Shown here: positions 1 to 11,700 of the stretch, piece after piece
Layout: each line of letters opens with the position of its first letter
How positions within the stretch are numbered: position 1 is the first letter of the stretch
DNA from: Liolophura sinensis
Taxonomy: Eukaryota > Mollusca > Polyplacophora > Chitonida > Chitonidae
Direction of reading: 5' to 3'
DNA: 48,723 nucleotides
Assembly (NCBI RefSeq): GCF_032854445.1
Contig: NW_027018271.1
Location: 1 to 48,723 of the forward strand
Made by a program: the position numbers and the translations under genes
The notes under the pieces: generated by a model
Told to the model about the DNA's origin: nothing
The model's database searches: none
The model's input: the letters and a program-made list of their open reading frames with translations, nothing else

Positions 1-142
1 ATTGGAACAGTTTTTCCACTTTTGGATTTTTGCCTGGGCTTTTTGCTAATTAAATTCGGCTACATTTACTATGTAATATCGCGACTGGTCATTACTATAT
101 TCAACTTTTGATTATAAGTTATGTGCCCTTCGGTAGCCCAGA

Positions 143-150
143 AGACGTCA
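143..150. promoter_or_regulatory. Near-CRE palindrome AGACGTCA
   Basis: AGACGTCA matches 7 of 8 positions of the CRE/ATF palindrome TGACGTCA and is present in nearly all monomers (M24 has GACGTCACAT just after it). Function is not supported beyond the match. Confidence 0.2.
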
Positions 151-254
151 AATCTTTGGGCCAAGCCCATTTAACTCATCCAGCAATTGTCTTACTTCTA
201 AGTCGAAGACAAACTCAATGTCTTTATCTACATGTTGAAAAACCACACCATTTG

Positions 255-287
255 TATATAAAAACAACAAGGTACTTGATACAGTCT
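255..287 (+). promoter_or_regulatory. TATA-like plus Initiator-like element, once per monomer
   Basis: TATATAAAA at 255-263 is a perfect TATA-box string. TACAGTCT at 280-287 resembles the arthropod Initiator TCAGTY with one mismatch. Its putative +1 A at 283 lies 28 nt downstream of the first T, close to the usual TATA-to-start distance. The pair recurs in about 76 of 89 monomers. In 13 (M2, 52, 55, 58, 64, 67, 70, 73, 76, 78, 81, 84 and 88) the box reads TATACAAAA. I see no clear downstream promoter element. This could be a cryptic RNA polymerase II start driving satellite transcripts, or chance in AT-rich DNA. Confidence 0.35.
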
Positions 288-420
288 GCTGTAAAAAGTA
301 CAATTGAACACTGACCCACATCAATAAGGTGCCAAAAGATGCGCAATTGGGCCAGGCATCTTCAGCTGTTGAAAAATTGCAAATTTCCTTGGTTTCCATG
401 GAGTAAGAGCCGTTGCTGGG

Positions 421-426
421 CACGTG
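421..426. promoter_or_regulatory. CACGTG E-box present in each monomer
   Basis: The palindromic E-box CACGTG appears intact in every monomer I inspected, although bases just 5' of it are among the most variable (GCTGGG, GCTGGT, GTTAGG). In the GGTCACGTGA version it becomes the 8-bp palindrome TCACGTGA, for example 968-975. Such sites are bound by bHLH-zip proteins of the MYC/MAX, USF and MITF classes. Binding here is inference only. Confidence 0.35.
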
Positions 427-3287
427 ATTTTCACATAAATGCTCATTCAATTGTCGCTACAGCCAAAAGTATTGGTCGGAGAGCAACGCGGTTTGCACCA
501 TTCGATTTCTCGTCACAAAATACGGCGGATTAGCCTCTTACCAGCAGCATTGGAACAGTTTTTCCACTTTGGATTTTTGCCTGGGCTTTTTGCTAATTAA
601 ATTCGGCTACATTTACTAATGTAATATCGCGACTGGTCATTACTATATTTAACTTTTGATTATAAGTTATGTGCCCTTCGGTAGCCCAGAAGACGTCAAA
701 TCTTTGGGCCAAGCCCATTTAACTCATCCAGCAATTGTCTTACTTCTAAGTCGAAGACAAACTCAATGTCTTTATCTACATGTTGAAAAACCACACCATT
801 TGTATACAAAAAACACAAGGTACTTGATACAGTCTGCTGTAAAAAGTACAACTGAACACTGACCCACATCAATAAGGTGCCAAAAGATGAGCAATTGGGC
901 CAGGCATCTCCAGCTGTTGAAAAATTGCAAATTTCCTTGGTTTCCATGGAGTAAGAGCCGTTGCTGGTCACGTGATTTTCACATAAATGCTCATTCAATT
1001 GTCGCTACAGCCAAAAGTATTGGTCGGAGAGCAACGCGGTTTGCACCATTCGATTTCTCGTCACAAAATACGTCGGATTAGCCTCTTATCAGCAGCATTG
1101 GAACAGTTTTTCCACTTTGGGATTTTTGCCTGGGCTTTTTGCTAATTCAATTCGGCTACATTTACTATGTAATATCGCGACTGGTCATTACTATAATCAA
1201 CTTTTGATTATAAGTTATGTGCCCTTCGGTAGCCCAGAAGACGTCAAATCTTTGGCCAAGCCCATTTAACTCATCCAGCAATTGTCTTACTTCTAAGTCG
1301 AAGACAAACTCAATGTCTTTATCTACATGTTGAAAAACCACACCATTTGTATATAAAAAACACAAGGTACTTGATACAGTCTGCTGTAAAAAGTACAATT
1401 GAACACTGACCCACATCAATAAGGTGCCAAAAGATGCGCAATTGGGCCAGGCATCTCCAGCTGTTGAAAAATTGCAAATTTCCTTGGTTTCCATGGAGTA
1501 AGAGCCGTTGCTGGGCACGTGATTTTCACATAAATGCTCATTCAATTGTCGCTACAGCCAAAAGTATTGGTCGGAGAGCAACGCGGTTTGCACAATTCGA
1601 TTTCTCGTCACAAAATACGGCGGATTAGCCTCTTATCAGCAGCATTGGAACAGTTTTTCCACTTTTTGATTTTTGCCTGGGCTTTTTGCTAATTCAATTC
1701 GGCTACATTTACTATGTAATATCGCGACTGGTCATTACTATATTCAACTTTTGATTATAAGTTATGTGCCCTTCGGTAGCCCAGAAGACGTCAAATCTTT
1801 GGGGCCAAGCCCATTTAACTCATCCAGCAATTGTCTTACTTCTAAGTCGAAGACAAACTCAATGTCTTTATCTACATGTTGAAAAACCACACCATTTGTA
1901 TATAAAAACAACAAGGTACTTGATACAGTCTGCTGTAAAAAGTACAATTGAACACTGACCCACATCAATAAGGTGCCAAAAGATGCGCAATTGGGCCAGG
2001 CATCTCCAGCTGTTGAAAAATTGCAAATTTCCTTGGTTTCCATGGAGTAAGAGCCGTTGCTGGTCACGTGATTTTCACATAAATGCTCATTCAATTGTCG
2101 CTACAGCCAAAAGTATTGGTCGGAGAGCAACGCGGTTTGCACCATTCGATTCTCGTCACAAAATACGTCGGATTAGCCTCTTATCAGCAGCATTGGAACA
2201 GTTTTTCCACTTTTGGATTTTTGCCTGGGCTTTTTGCTAATTCAATTCGGCTACATTTACTATGTAATATCGCGACTGGTCATTACTATAATCAACTTTT
2301 GATTATAAGTTATGTGCCCTTCGGTAGCCCAGAAGACGTCAAATCTTTGGGCCAAGCCCATTTAACTCATCCAGCAATTGTCTTACTTCTAAGTCGAAGA
2401 CAATCTCAATGTCTTTATCTACATGTTGAAAAACCACACCATTTGTATATAAAAAACACAAGGTACTTGATACAGTCTGCTGTAAAAAGTACAATTAAAC
2501 ACTGACCCACATCAATAAGGTGCCAAAAGATGCGCAATTGGGCCAGGCATCTCAAGCTGTTGAAAAATTGCAAATTTCCTTGGTTCCATGGAGTAAGAGC
2601 CGTTGCTGGGCACGTGATTTTCACATAAATGCTCATTCAATTGTCGCTACAGCCAAAAGTATTGGTCGGAGAGCAAAGCTTTTTGCACCATTCGATTTCT
2701 CGTCACAAAATACGTCGGATTAGCCTCTTACCAGCAGCATTGGAACAGTTTTTTCCACCTTTGGATTTTTGCCTGGGCTTTTTGCTAATTCAATTCGGCT
2801 ACATTTACTATGTAATATCGCGACTGGTCATTACTATAATCAACTTTTGATTATAAGTTATGTGCCCTTCGGTAGCCCAGAAGACGTCAAATCTTTGGGC
2901 CAAGCCCATTTAACTCATCCAGCAATTGTCTTACTTCTAAGTCGAAGACAATCTCAATGTCTTTATCTACATGTTGAAAAACCACACCATTTGTATATAA
3001 AAAACACAAGGTACTTGATACAGTCTGCTGTAAAAAGTACAACTGAACACTGACCCACATCAATAAGGTGCCAAAAGATGCGCAATTGGGCCAGGCATCT
3101 CCAGCTGTTGAAAAATTGCAAATTTCCTTGGTTTCCATGGAGTAAGAGCCGTTGTTAGGCACGTGATTTTCACATAAATGCTCATTCAATTGTCGCTACA
3201 GCCATAAGTGTTGGTCGGAGAGCAACGCGGTTTGCACCATTCGATTTCTCGTCACAAAATACGGCGGATTAGCCTCTTACCAGCAGT

Positions 3288-6200
3288 ATTGGAACAGTTT
3301 TTTCCACTTTTGGATTTTTGCCTGGGCTTTTTGCTAATTCAATTCGGCTACATTTACTATGTAATATCGCGACTGGTCATTACTATATTCAACTTTTGAT
3401 TATAAGTTATGTGCCCTTCGGTAGCCCAGAAGACGTCAAATCTTTGGGCCAAGCCCATTTAACTCATCCAGCAATTGTCTTACTTCTAAGTCGAAGACAA
3501 ACTCAATGTCTTTATCTACATGTTGAAAAACCACACCATTTGTATATAAAAACAACAAGGTACTTGATACAGTCTGCTGTAAAAAGTACAATTGAACACT
3601 GACCCACATCAATAAGGTGCCAAAAGATGCGCAATTGGGCCAGGCATCTCCAGCTGTTGAAAAATTGCAAATTTCCTTGGATTGCATGGAGTAAGAGCGT
3701 TGCTGGCACGTGATTTTCACATAAATGCTCATTCAATTGTCGCTACAGCCAAAAGTATTGGTCGGAGAGCAACGCGGTTTGCACCATTCGATTTCTCGTC
3801 ACAAAATACGGCGGATTAGCCTCTTACCAGCAGCATTGGAACAGTTTTTCCACTTTTGGATTTTTGCCTGGGCTTTTTGCTAATTCAATTCGGCTACATT
3901 TACTATGTAATATCGCGACTGGTCATTACTATATTCAACTTTTGATTATAAGTTATGTGCCCTTCGGTAGCCCAGAAGACGTCAAATCTTTGGGCCAAGC
4001 CCATTTAACTCATCCAGCAGATGTCTTTTTTCTAAGTCGAAGACAAACTCAATGTCTTTATCTACATGTTGAAAAACCACACCATTTGTATATAAAAAAC
4101 ACAAGGTACTTGATACAGTCTGCTGTAAAAAGTACAATTAACATTGACCCACATCAATAAGGTGCCAAAAGATGCGCAATTGGGCCAGGCATCTCAAGCT
4201 GTTGAAAAATTGCAAATTTCCTTGGTTTCCATGGAGTAAGAGCCGTTGTTAGGCACGTGATTTTCACATAAATGCTCATTCAATTGTAGCTACAGCCATA
4301 AGTGTTGGTCGGAGAGCAACGCGGTTTGCACCATTCGATTTCTCGTCACAAAATACGGCGGATTAGCCTCTTACCAGCAGCATTGGAACAGTTTTTCCAC
4401 TTTTGGATTTTTGCCTGGGCTTTTTGCTAATTAAATTCGGCTACATTTACTATGTAATATCGCGACTGGTCATTACTATAGTCAACTTTTGATTATAAGT
4501 TATGTGCCCTTCGGTAGCCCAGAAGACGTCAAATCTTTGGGCCAAGCCCATTTAACTCATCCAGCAATTGTCTTACTTCTAAGTCGAAGACAAACTCAAT
4601 GTCTTTATCTACATGTTGAAAAACCACACCATTTGTATATAAAAACAACAATGTACTTGACGCAGTCTGCTGTAAAAAGTACAATTGAACACTGACCCAC
4701 ATCAATAAGGTGCCAAAAGATGCGCAATTGGGCCAGGCATCTCCAGCTGTTGAAAAATTGCAAATTTCCTTGGTTTCCATGGAGTAAGAGCCGTTGCTGG
4801 TCACGTGATTTTCACATAAATGCTCATTCAATTGTCGCTACAGCCAAAAGTATTGGTCGGAGAGCAACGCGGTTTGCACCATTCGATTTCTCGTCACAAA
4901 ATACATCGGATTAGCCTCTTACCAGCAGCATTGGAACAGTTTTTCCACTTTGGGATTTTTGCCTGGGCTTTTTGCTAATTAAATTCGGCTACATTTACTA
5001 TGTATTATTGCGACTGGTGATTACTATAGTCAACTTTTCATTATAAGTTATGTGCCCTTCGGTAGCCCAGAAGACGTCAAATCTTTGGGCCAAGCCCATT
5101 TAACTCATCCAGCAATTGTCTTACTTCTAAGTCGAAGACAAACTCAATGTCTTTATCTACATGTTGAAAAACCACACCATTTGTATATAAAAACAACTAT
5201 GTACTTGACACAGTCTGCTGTAAAAAGTACAATTGAACACTGACCCACATCAATAAGGTGCCAAAAGATGCGCAATTAGGACAGGCATCTCCAGCTGTTG
5301 GAAAATTGCAAATTTCCTTGGTTTCCATGGAGTAAGAGCCGTTGTTAGGCACGTGATTTTCACATAAATGCTCATTCAATTGTAGCTACAGCCATAAGTG
5401 TTCGTCGGAGAGCAACGAGGTTTGCACCATTCGATTTCTCGTCACAAAATACGTCGGATTAGCCTCTTACCAGCAGCATTGGAACAGTTTTTCCACTTTT
5501 GGATTTTTGCCTGGGCTTTTTGCTAATTCAATTCGGCTACATTTACTATGTAATATCGCGACTGGCCATTACTATATTCAACTTTTGATTATAAGTTATG
5601 TGCCCTTCGGTAGCCCAGAAGACGTCAAATCTTTGGGTCAAGCCCATTTAACTCATCCAGCAATTGTCTTACTTCTAAGTCGAAGACAAACTCAATGTCT
5701 TTATCTACATGTTGAAAAACCACACCATTTGTATATAAAAACAAAAAGGTACTTGATACAGTCTGCTGTAAAAAGTACAATTAAACACTGACCCACATCA
5801 ATAAGGTGCCAAAAGATGCGCAATTGGGCCAGGCATCTCCAGGTGTTGAAAAATTGCAAATTTCCTTGGTTTCCATGGAGTAAGAGCCGTTGCTGGTCAC
5901 GTGATTTTCACATAAATGCTCATTCAATTGTCGCTACAGCCAAAAGTATTGGTCGGAGAGCAACGCGGTTTGCACCATTCGATTTCTCGTCACAAAATAC
6001 GTCGGATTAGCCTCTTACCAGCAGCATTGGAACAGTTTTTCCACTTTTGGATTTTTGCCTGGGCTTTTTGCTAATTCAATTCGGCTACATTTACTATGTA
6101 ATATCGCGACTGGTCATTACTATAGTCAACTTTTTATTATAAGTTATGTGCCCTTCGGTAGCCCAGAAGACGTCAAATCTTTGGGCCAAGCCCATTTAAC

Positions 6201-6573
6201 TCATCGAGCAATTGTCTTACTTCTAAGTCGAAGACAAACTCAATGTCTTTATCTACATGTTGAAAAACCACACCATTTGTATATAAAAACAACAAGGTAC
6301 TTGATACAGTCTGCTGTAAAAAGTACAATTAAACACTGACCCACATCAATAAGGTGCAAAAAAATGCGCAATTGGGCCAGGCATCTCCAGCTGTTGAAAA
6401 ATTGCAAATTTCCTTGGTTTCCATGGAGTAAGAGCCGTTGCTGGTCACGTGATTTTCACATAAATGCTCATTCAATTGTCGCTACAGCCAAAAGTATTGG
6501 TCGGAGAGCAACGCGGTTTGCACCATTCGATTTCTCGTCACAAAATACGTCGGATTAGCCTCTTACTAGCAGT
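3288..6573. repeat. Six-monomer block M7-M12, duplicated at M22-M27
   Basis: This block recurs in the same order at 11505-14796, an offset of 15 monomers (about 8.22 kb). Rare shared variants support a single duplicated segment: GATTGCATGG in M7 and M22 (about 3679 and 11898), GATGTCTTTTTTC in M8 and M23 (about 4020 and 12240), TTGACGCAGTC in M9 and M24, TATTATTGCGACTGGTGATT with GCAATTAGG in M10 and M25, and CATCGAGCA in M12 and M27. The copies differ afterwards at the ends of M11/M26 and M12/M27, which implies later exchange or conversion. Confidence 0.82.
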
Positions 6574-8218
6574 ATTGGAACAGTTTTTTCCACTTTGGGA
6601 TTTTTGCCTGGGCTTTTTGCTAATTCAATTCGGCTACATTTACTATGTAATATCGCGACTGGTCATTACTATATTCAACTTTTGATTATAAGTTATGTGC
6701 CCTTCGGTAGCCCAGAAGACGTCAAATCTTTGGGCCAAGCCAATTTAACTCATCCAGCAATTGTCTTACTTCTAAGTCGAAGACAAACTCAATGTCTTTA
6801 TCTACATGTTGAAAAACCACACCATTTGTATATAAAAAACACAAGGTACTTGATACAGTCTGCTGTAAAAAGTACAACTAAACACTGACCCACATCAATA
6901 AGGTGCCAAAAGATGCGCAATTGGGCCAGGCATCTCTAGCTGTTGAAAAATTGCAAATTTCCTTGGTTTCCATGGAGTAAGAGCCGTTGTTAGGCACGTG
7001 ATTTTCACATAAATGCTCATTCAATTGTCGCTACAGCCATAAGTGTTGGTCGGAGAGCAACGCGGTTTGCACCATTCGATTTCTCGTCACAAAATACGGC
7101 GGATTAGCCTCTTACCAGCAGCATTGGAACAGTTTTTCCACTTTTGGATTTTTGCCTGGGCTTTTTGCTAATTCAATTCGGCTACATTTACTATGTAATA
7201 TCGCGACTGGTCATTACTATATTCAACTTTTGATTATAAGTTATGTGCCCTTCGGTAGCCCAGAAGACGTCAAATCTTTGGGCCAAGCCCATTTAACTCA
7301 TCCAGCAATTGTCTTACTTCTAAGTCGAAGACAAACTCAATGTCTTTATCTACATGTTGAAAAACCACACCATTTGTATATAAAAACAACAAGGTACTTG
7401 ATACAGTCTGCTGTAAAAAGTACAATTGAACACTGACCCACATCAATAAGGTGCCAAAAGATGCGCAATTGGGCCAGGCATCTCCAGCTGTTGAAAAATT
7501 GCAAATTTCCTTGGTTTCCATGGAGTAAGAGCCGTTGCTGGGCACGTGATTTTCACATAAATGCTCATTCAATTGTCGCTACAGCCAAAAGTATTGGTCG
7601 GAGAGCAACGCGGTTTGCACCATTCGATTTCTCGTCACAAAATACGTCGGATTAGCCTCTTACCAGCAGCATTGGAACAGTTTTTCCACTTTTGGATTTT
7701 TGCCTGGGCTTTTTGCTAATTAAATTCGGCTACATTTACTATGTAATATCGCGACTGGTCATTACTATATTCAACTTTTGATTATAAGTTATGTGCCCTT
7801 CGGTAGCCCAGAAGACGTCAAATCTTTGGGCCAAGCCCATTTAACTCATCCAGCAATTGTCTTACTTCTAAGTCGAAGACAAACTCAATGTCTTTATCTA
7901 CATGTTGAAAAACCACACCATTTGTATATAAAAAACACAATTTGCTTGATACAGTCTGCTTTAAAAAGTACAATTAAACACTGACCCACATCAATAAGGT
8001 GCCAAAAGATGCGCAATTGGGCCAGGCATCTCCAGCTGTTGAAAAATTGCAAATTTCCTTGGTTTCCATGGAGTAAGAGCCGTTGTTAGGCACGTGATTT
8101 TCACATAAATGCTCATTCAATTGTAGCTACAGCCATAAGTTTTGGTCGGAGAGCAACGCGGTTCGCACCATTCGATTTCTCGTCACAAAATACGTCGGAT
8201 TAGCCTCTTACCAGCAGC
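6574..8218. repeat. Mixed monomers M13-M15
   Basis: M13 starts after CTAGCAGTATTGG and carries the rare CAAGCCAATTT. M15 carries the rare GGTTCGCACC. The same markers occur in order at M37 (19730) and M39 (20826), suggesting that this stretch and 19.7-21.4 kb descend from a common segment. M15 also has private changes: TTTGCTTG in place of GGTACTTG, CTTTAAAAAG, and ATAAGTTTTGG. Confidence 0.65.
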
Positions 8219-8758
8219 ATTGGAACAGTTTTTCCACTTTTGGATTTTTGCCTGGGCTTTTTGCTAATTCAATTCGGCTACATTTACTATGTAATATACT
8301 ATATTCAACTTTTGATTATAAGTTATGTGCCCTTCGGTAGCCCAGAAGGACGTCAAATCTTTGGGCCAAGCCCATTTAACTCATCCAGCAATTGTCTTAC
8401 TTCTAAGTCGAAGACAAACTCAATGTCTTTATCTACATGTTGAAAAACCACACCATTTGTATATAAAAACAAAAAGGTACTTGATACAGTCTGCTGTAAA
8501 AAGTACAATTAAACACTGACCCCACATCAATAAGGTGCCAAAAGATGCGCAATTGGGCCAGGCATCTCCAGCTGTTGAAAAATTGCAAATTTCCTTGGTT
8601 TCCATGGAGTAAGAGCCGTTGCTGGTCACGTGATTTTCACATAAATGCTCATTCAATTGTCGCTAACAGCCAAAAGTATTGGTCGGAGAGCAAACGCGGT
8701 TTGCACCATTTCGATTTCTCGTCCACAAAATACGTCGGATTAGCCTCTTACCAGCAGC
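8219..8758. repeat. Short monomer M16 with a 14-nt internal deletion
   Basis: Between ATGTAATAT and ACTATATTCAAC (junction 8297/8298) this copy lacks a 14-nt segment present in the other monomers, containing the CGCGACTGG element. Six single-base insertions elsewhere bring the total to 540 bp, the shortest unit in the window. It is the only internal deletion longer than 1 bp that I found. Confidence 0.85.
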
Positions 8759-11700
8759 ATTGGAAACAGTTTTTCCACTTTTGATTTTTGCCTGGGCTTT
8801 TTGCTAATTCAAATTCGGCTACATTTACTATGTAATATCGCGACTGGTCATTACTATAGTCAACTTTTTATTATAAGTTATGTGCCCTTCGGTAGCCCAG
8901 AAGACGTCAAATCTTTGGGCCAAGCCCATTTAACTCATCGAGCAATTGTCTTACTTCTAAGTCGAAGACAAACTCAATGTCTTTATCTACATGTTGAAAA
9001 ACCACACCATTTGTATATAAAAACAACAAGGTACTTGATACAGTCTGCTGTAAAAAGTACAATTAAACACTGGACCCACATCAATAAGGTGCAAAAAGAT
9101 GCGCAATTGGGCCAGGCATCTCCAGCTGTTGAAAAATTGCAAATTTCCTTGGTTTCCATGGAGTAAGAGCCGTTGCTGGTCACGTGATTTTCACATAAAT
9201 GCTCATTCAATTGTCGCTACAGCCAAAAGTATTGGTCGGAGAGCAACGCGGTTTGCACCATTCGATTTCTCGTCACAAAATACGTCGGATTAGGCCTCTT
9301 ACTAGCAGTATTGGAAACAGTTTTTCCACTTTGGGATTTTTGCCTGGGCTTTTTGCTACATTCAATTCGGCTACATTTACTATGTAATATCGCGACTGGT
9401 CATTACTATAGTCAACTTTTGATTATAAGTATTGTGCCCTTCGGTAGCCCAGAAGACGTCAAATCTTTGGGCCAAGCCCATTTAACTCATCCAGCAATTG
9501 TCTTACTTCTAAGTCGAAGACAAACTCAATGTCTTTATCTACATGTTGAAAAACCACACCATTTGTATATAAAAAACAACAAGGTACTTGATACAGTCCT
9601 GCTGTAAAAAGTACAATTAAACACTGACCCACATCAATAAGGTGCCAAAAGATGCGCAATTGGGCCAGCATCTCCAGCTGTTGAAAATTGCAAATTTCCT
9701 TGGTTTCCATGGAGTAAGAGCCGTTGCTGGGCACGTGATTTTCACATAAATGCTCATTCAATTGTCGCTACAGCCAAAGTATTGCTCGGAGAGCAACGCG
9801 GTTTGCACATTCGAATTCTCGTCACAAAATACGGCGGATTATCCTCTTACCAGCAGCATTGGAACAGTTTTTCCACTTTTGGATTTTTTGCTGGGCTTTT
9901 TGCTAATTAAATTCGGCTACATTTACTATGTAATATCGCGACTGGTCATTACTATATTCAACTTTTGATTATAAGGTTATGTGCCCTTCGGTAGCCCAGA
10001 AGACGTCAAATCTTTGGGCCAAGCCCATTTAACTCATCCAGCAATTGTCTTACTTCTAAGTCGAAGGACAAACTCAATGTCTTTATCTACATGTTGAAAA
10101 ACCACACCCATTTGTATATAAAAAACACAAGGTGCTTGATACAGTCTGCTGTAAAAAGTACAATTAAAACACTGCCCCACATCAATAAGGTGCCAAAAGA
10201 TGCGCAATTGGGCCAGGCATCTCCAGCTGTTGAAAAATTGCAAATTTCCTTGGTTTCCATGGAGTAAGAGCCGTTGCTGGTCACGTGATTTTCACATAAA
10301 TGCTCATTCAATTGTCGCTACAGCCAAAAGTATTGGTCGGAGAGCAACGCGGTTTGCACCATTCGATTTCTCGTCACAAAATACGTCGGATTAGCCTCTT
10401 ATCAGCAGCATTGGAACAGTTTTTCCACCTTTGGGATTTTTGCCTGGGCTTTTGCTAATTCAATTCGGCTACATTTACTATGTAATATCGCGACTGGTCA
10501 TTACTATAGTCAACTTTTGATTATAAGTTATGTGCCCTTCGGTAGCCCAGAAGACGTCAAATCTTTGGGCCAAGCCCATTTAACTCATCCAGCAATTGTC
10601 TTACTTCTAAGTCGAAGACAAACTCAATGTCTTTATCTACATGTTGAAAAACCACACCATTTGTATATAAAAAACACAAGGTACTTGATACAGTCTGCTG
10701 TAAAAAGTACAATTGAACACTGACCCACATCAATAAGGTGCCAAAAGATGCGCAATTGGGCCAGGCATCTCCAGCTGTTGAAAAATTGCAAATTTCCTTG
10801 GTTTCCATGGAGTAAGAGCCGTTGCTGGGCACGTGATTTTCACATAAATGCTCATTCAATTGTCGCTACAGCAAAAAGTATTGGTCGGAGAGCAACGCGG
10901 TTTGCACCATTCGATTTCTCGTCACAAAATACGGCGGATTAGCCTCTTATCAGCAGCATTGGAACAGTTTTTCCACTTTTTGATTTTTGCCTGGGCTTTT
11001 TGCTAATTCAATTCGGCTACATTTACTATGTAATATCGCGACTGGTCATTACTATATTCAACTTTTGATTATAAGTTATGTGCCCTTCGGTAGCCAGAAG
11101 ACGTCAAATCTTTGGGCCAAGCCCATTTAACTCATCCAGCAATTGTCTTACTTCTAAGTCGAAGACAAACTCAATGTCTTTATCTACATGTTGAAAAACC
11201 ACACCATTTGTATATAAAAAACAACAAGGTACTTGATACAGTCTGCTGTAAAAAGTACAATTGAACACTGACCCACATCAATAAGGTGCCAAAAGATGCG
11301 CAATTGGGCCAGGCATCTCCAGCTGTTGAAAATTGCAAATTTCCTTGGTTTCCATGGAGTAAGAGCCGTTGTTAGGCACGTGATTTTCACATAAATGCTC
11401 ATTCAATTGTCGCTACAGCCATAAGTGTTGGTCGGAGAGCAACGCGGTTTGCACCATTCGATTTCTCGTCACAAAATACGGCGGATTAGCCTCTTACCAG
11501 CAGCATTGGAACAGTTTTTCCACTTTTGGATTTTTGCCTGGGCTTTTTGCTAATTCAATTCGGCTACATTTACTATGTAAATATCGCGACTGGTCATTAC
11601 TATATTCAACTTTTGATTATAAGTTATGTGGCCCTTCGGTAGCCCAGAAGACGTCAAATCTTTGGGCCAAGCCATTTAACTCATCCAGCAATTGTCCTTA

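Larger units (their letters stand above)
1..548. repeat. Reference satellite monomer (M1)
   Basis: First complete 548-bp unit, used here as the coordinate frame for motifs inside the repeat. Hand count gives about 221 G+C (40%) and about 17 CpG. In order it contains an AT-rich dyad (about 87-110, one mismatch in this copy), a near-CRE palindrome (143-150), a TATA-like element (255-263) with an Initiator-like match (280-287), and an E-box (421-426). Three CCAGC-type motifs lie near 180, 362 and 541, about one nucleosome repeat apart. No microsatellite, poly-A tail, terminal inverted repeat or other transposon hallmark is seen. The phase of the start is arbitrary. Confidence 0.93.
1..3287. repeat. 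Mixed-subtype left segment (M1-M6)
   Basis: Six monomers of different subtypes with no clean higher-order unit. M1 resembles the 'e' subtype of the right-hand domain (TTAAATTC, CAACAAGG, CATCTTCAG). M2 carries the TATAC variant and GATGAGCAA, as in the right-hand 'c' subtype. M3, M5 and M6 carry the perfect TAATC dyad otherwise seen only from 27.9 kb onwards. M5 and M6 share CAATCTCAATG. M6 ends with the linked TTAGGCACG / CCATAAGTG haplotype. Several 1-bp indels occur (near 1252, 1800, 2150 and 2582). The segment therefore looks more related to the right-hand domain than to its immediate neighbours. Confidence 0.75.

Noticed and set aside
185-206. Hairpin GTCTT ... AAGAC in each monomer
   Set aside because: The stem is only 5 bp with a 12-nt loop, within chance expectation, and has no U-rich tail or other terminator sign.
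1-548. CENP-B box
   Set aside because: I searched by eye for TTCG followed by A and CGGG at the expected spacing on both strands and found no match.
1-548. Transposon-derived unit (LTR, terminal inverted repeats, target-site duplication, poly-A)
   Set aside because: No terminal repeats, poly-A tract or target-site duplication is visible at any phase of the monomer.
968-975. GTCACGTG matching the budding-yeast centromere CDEI consensus
   Set aside because: No CDEII/CDEIII context follows. The match is a generic E-box, and point centromeres are not long satellite arrays.
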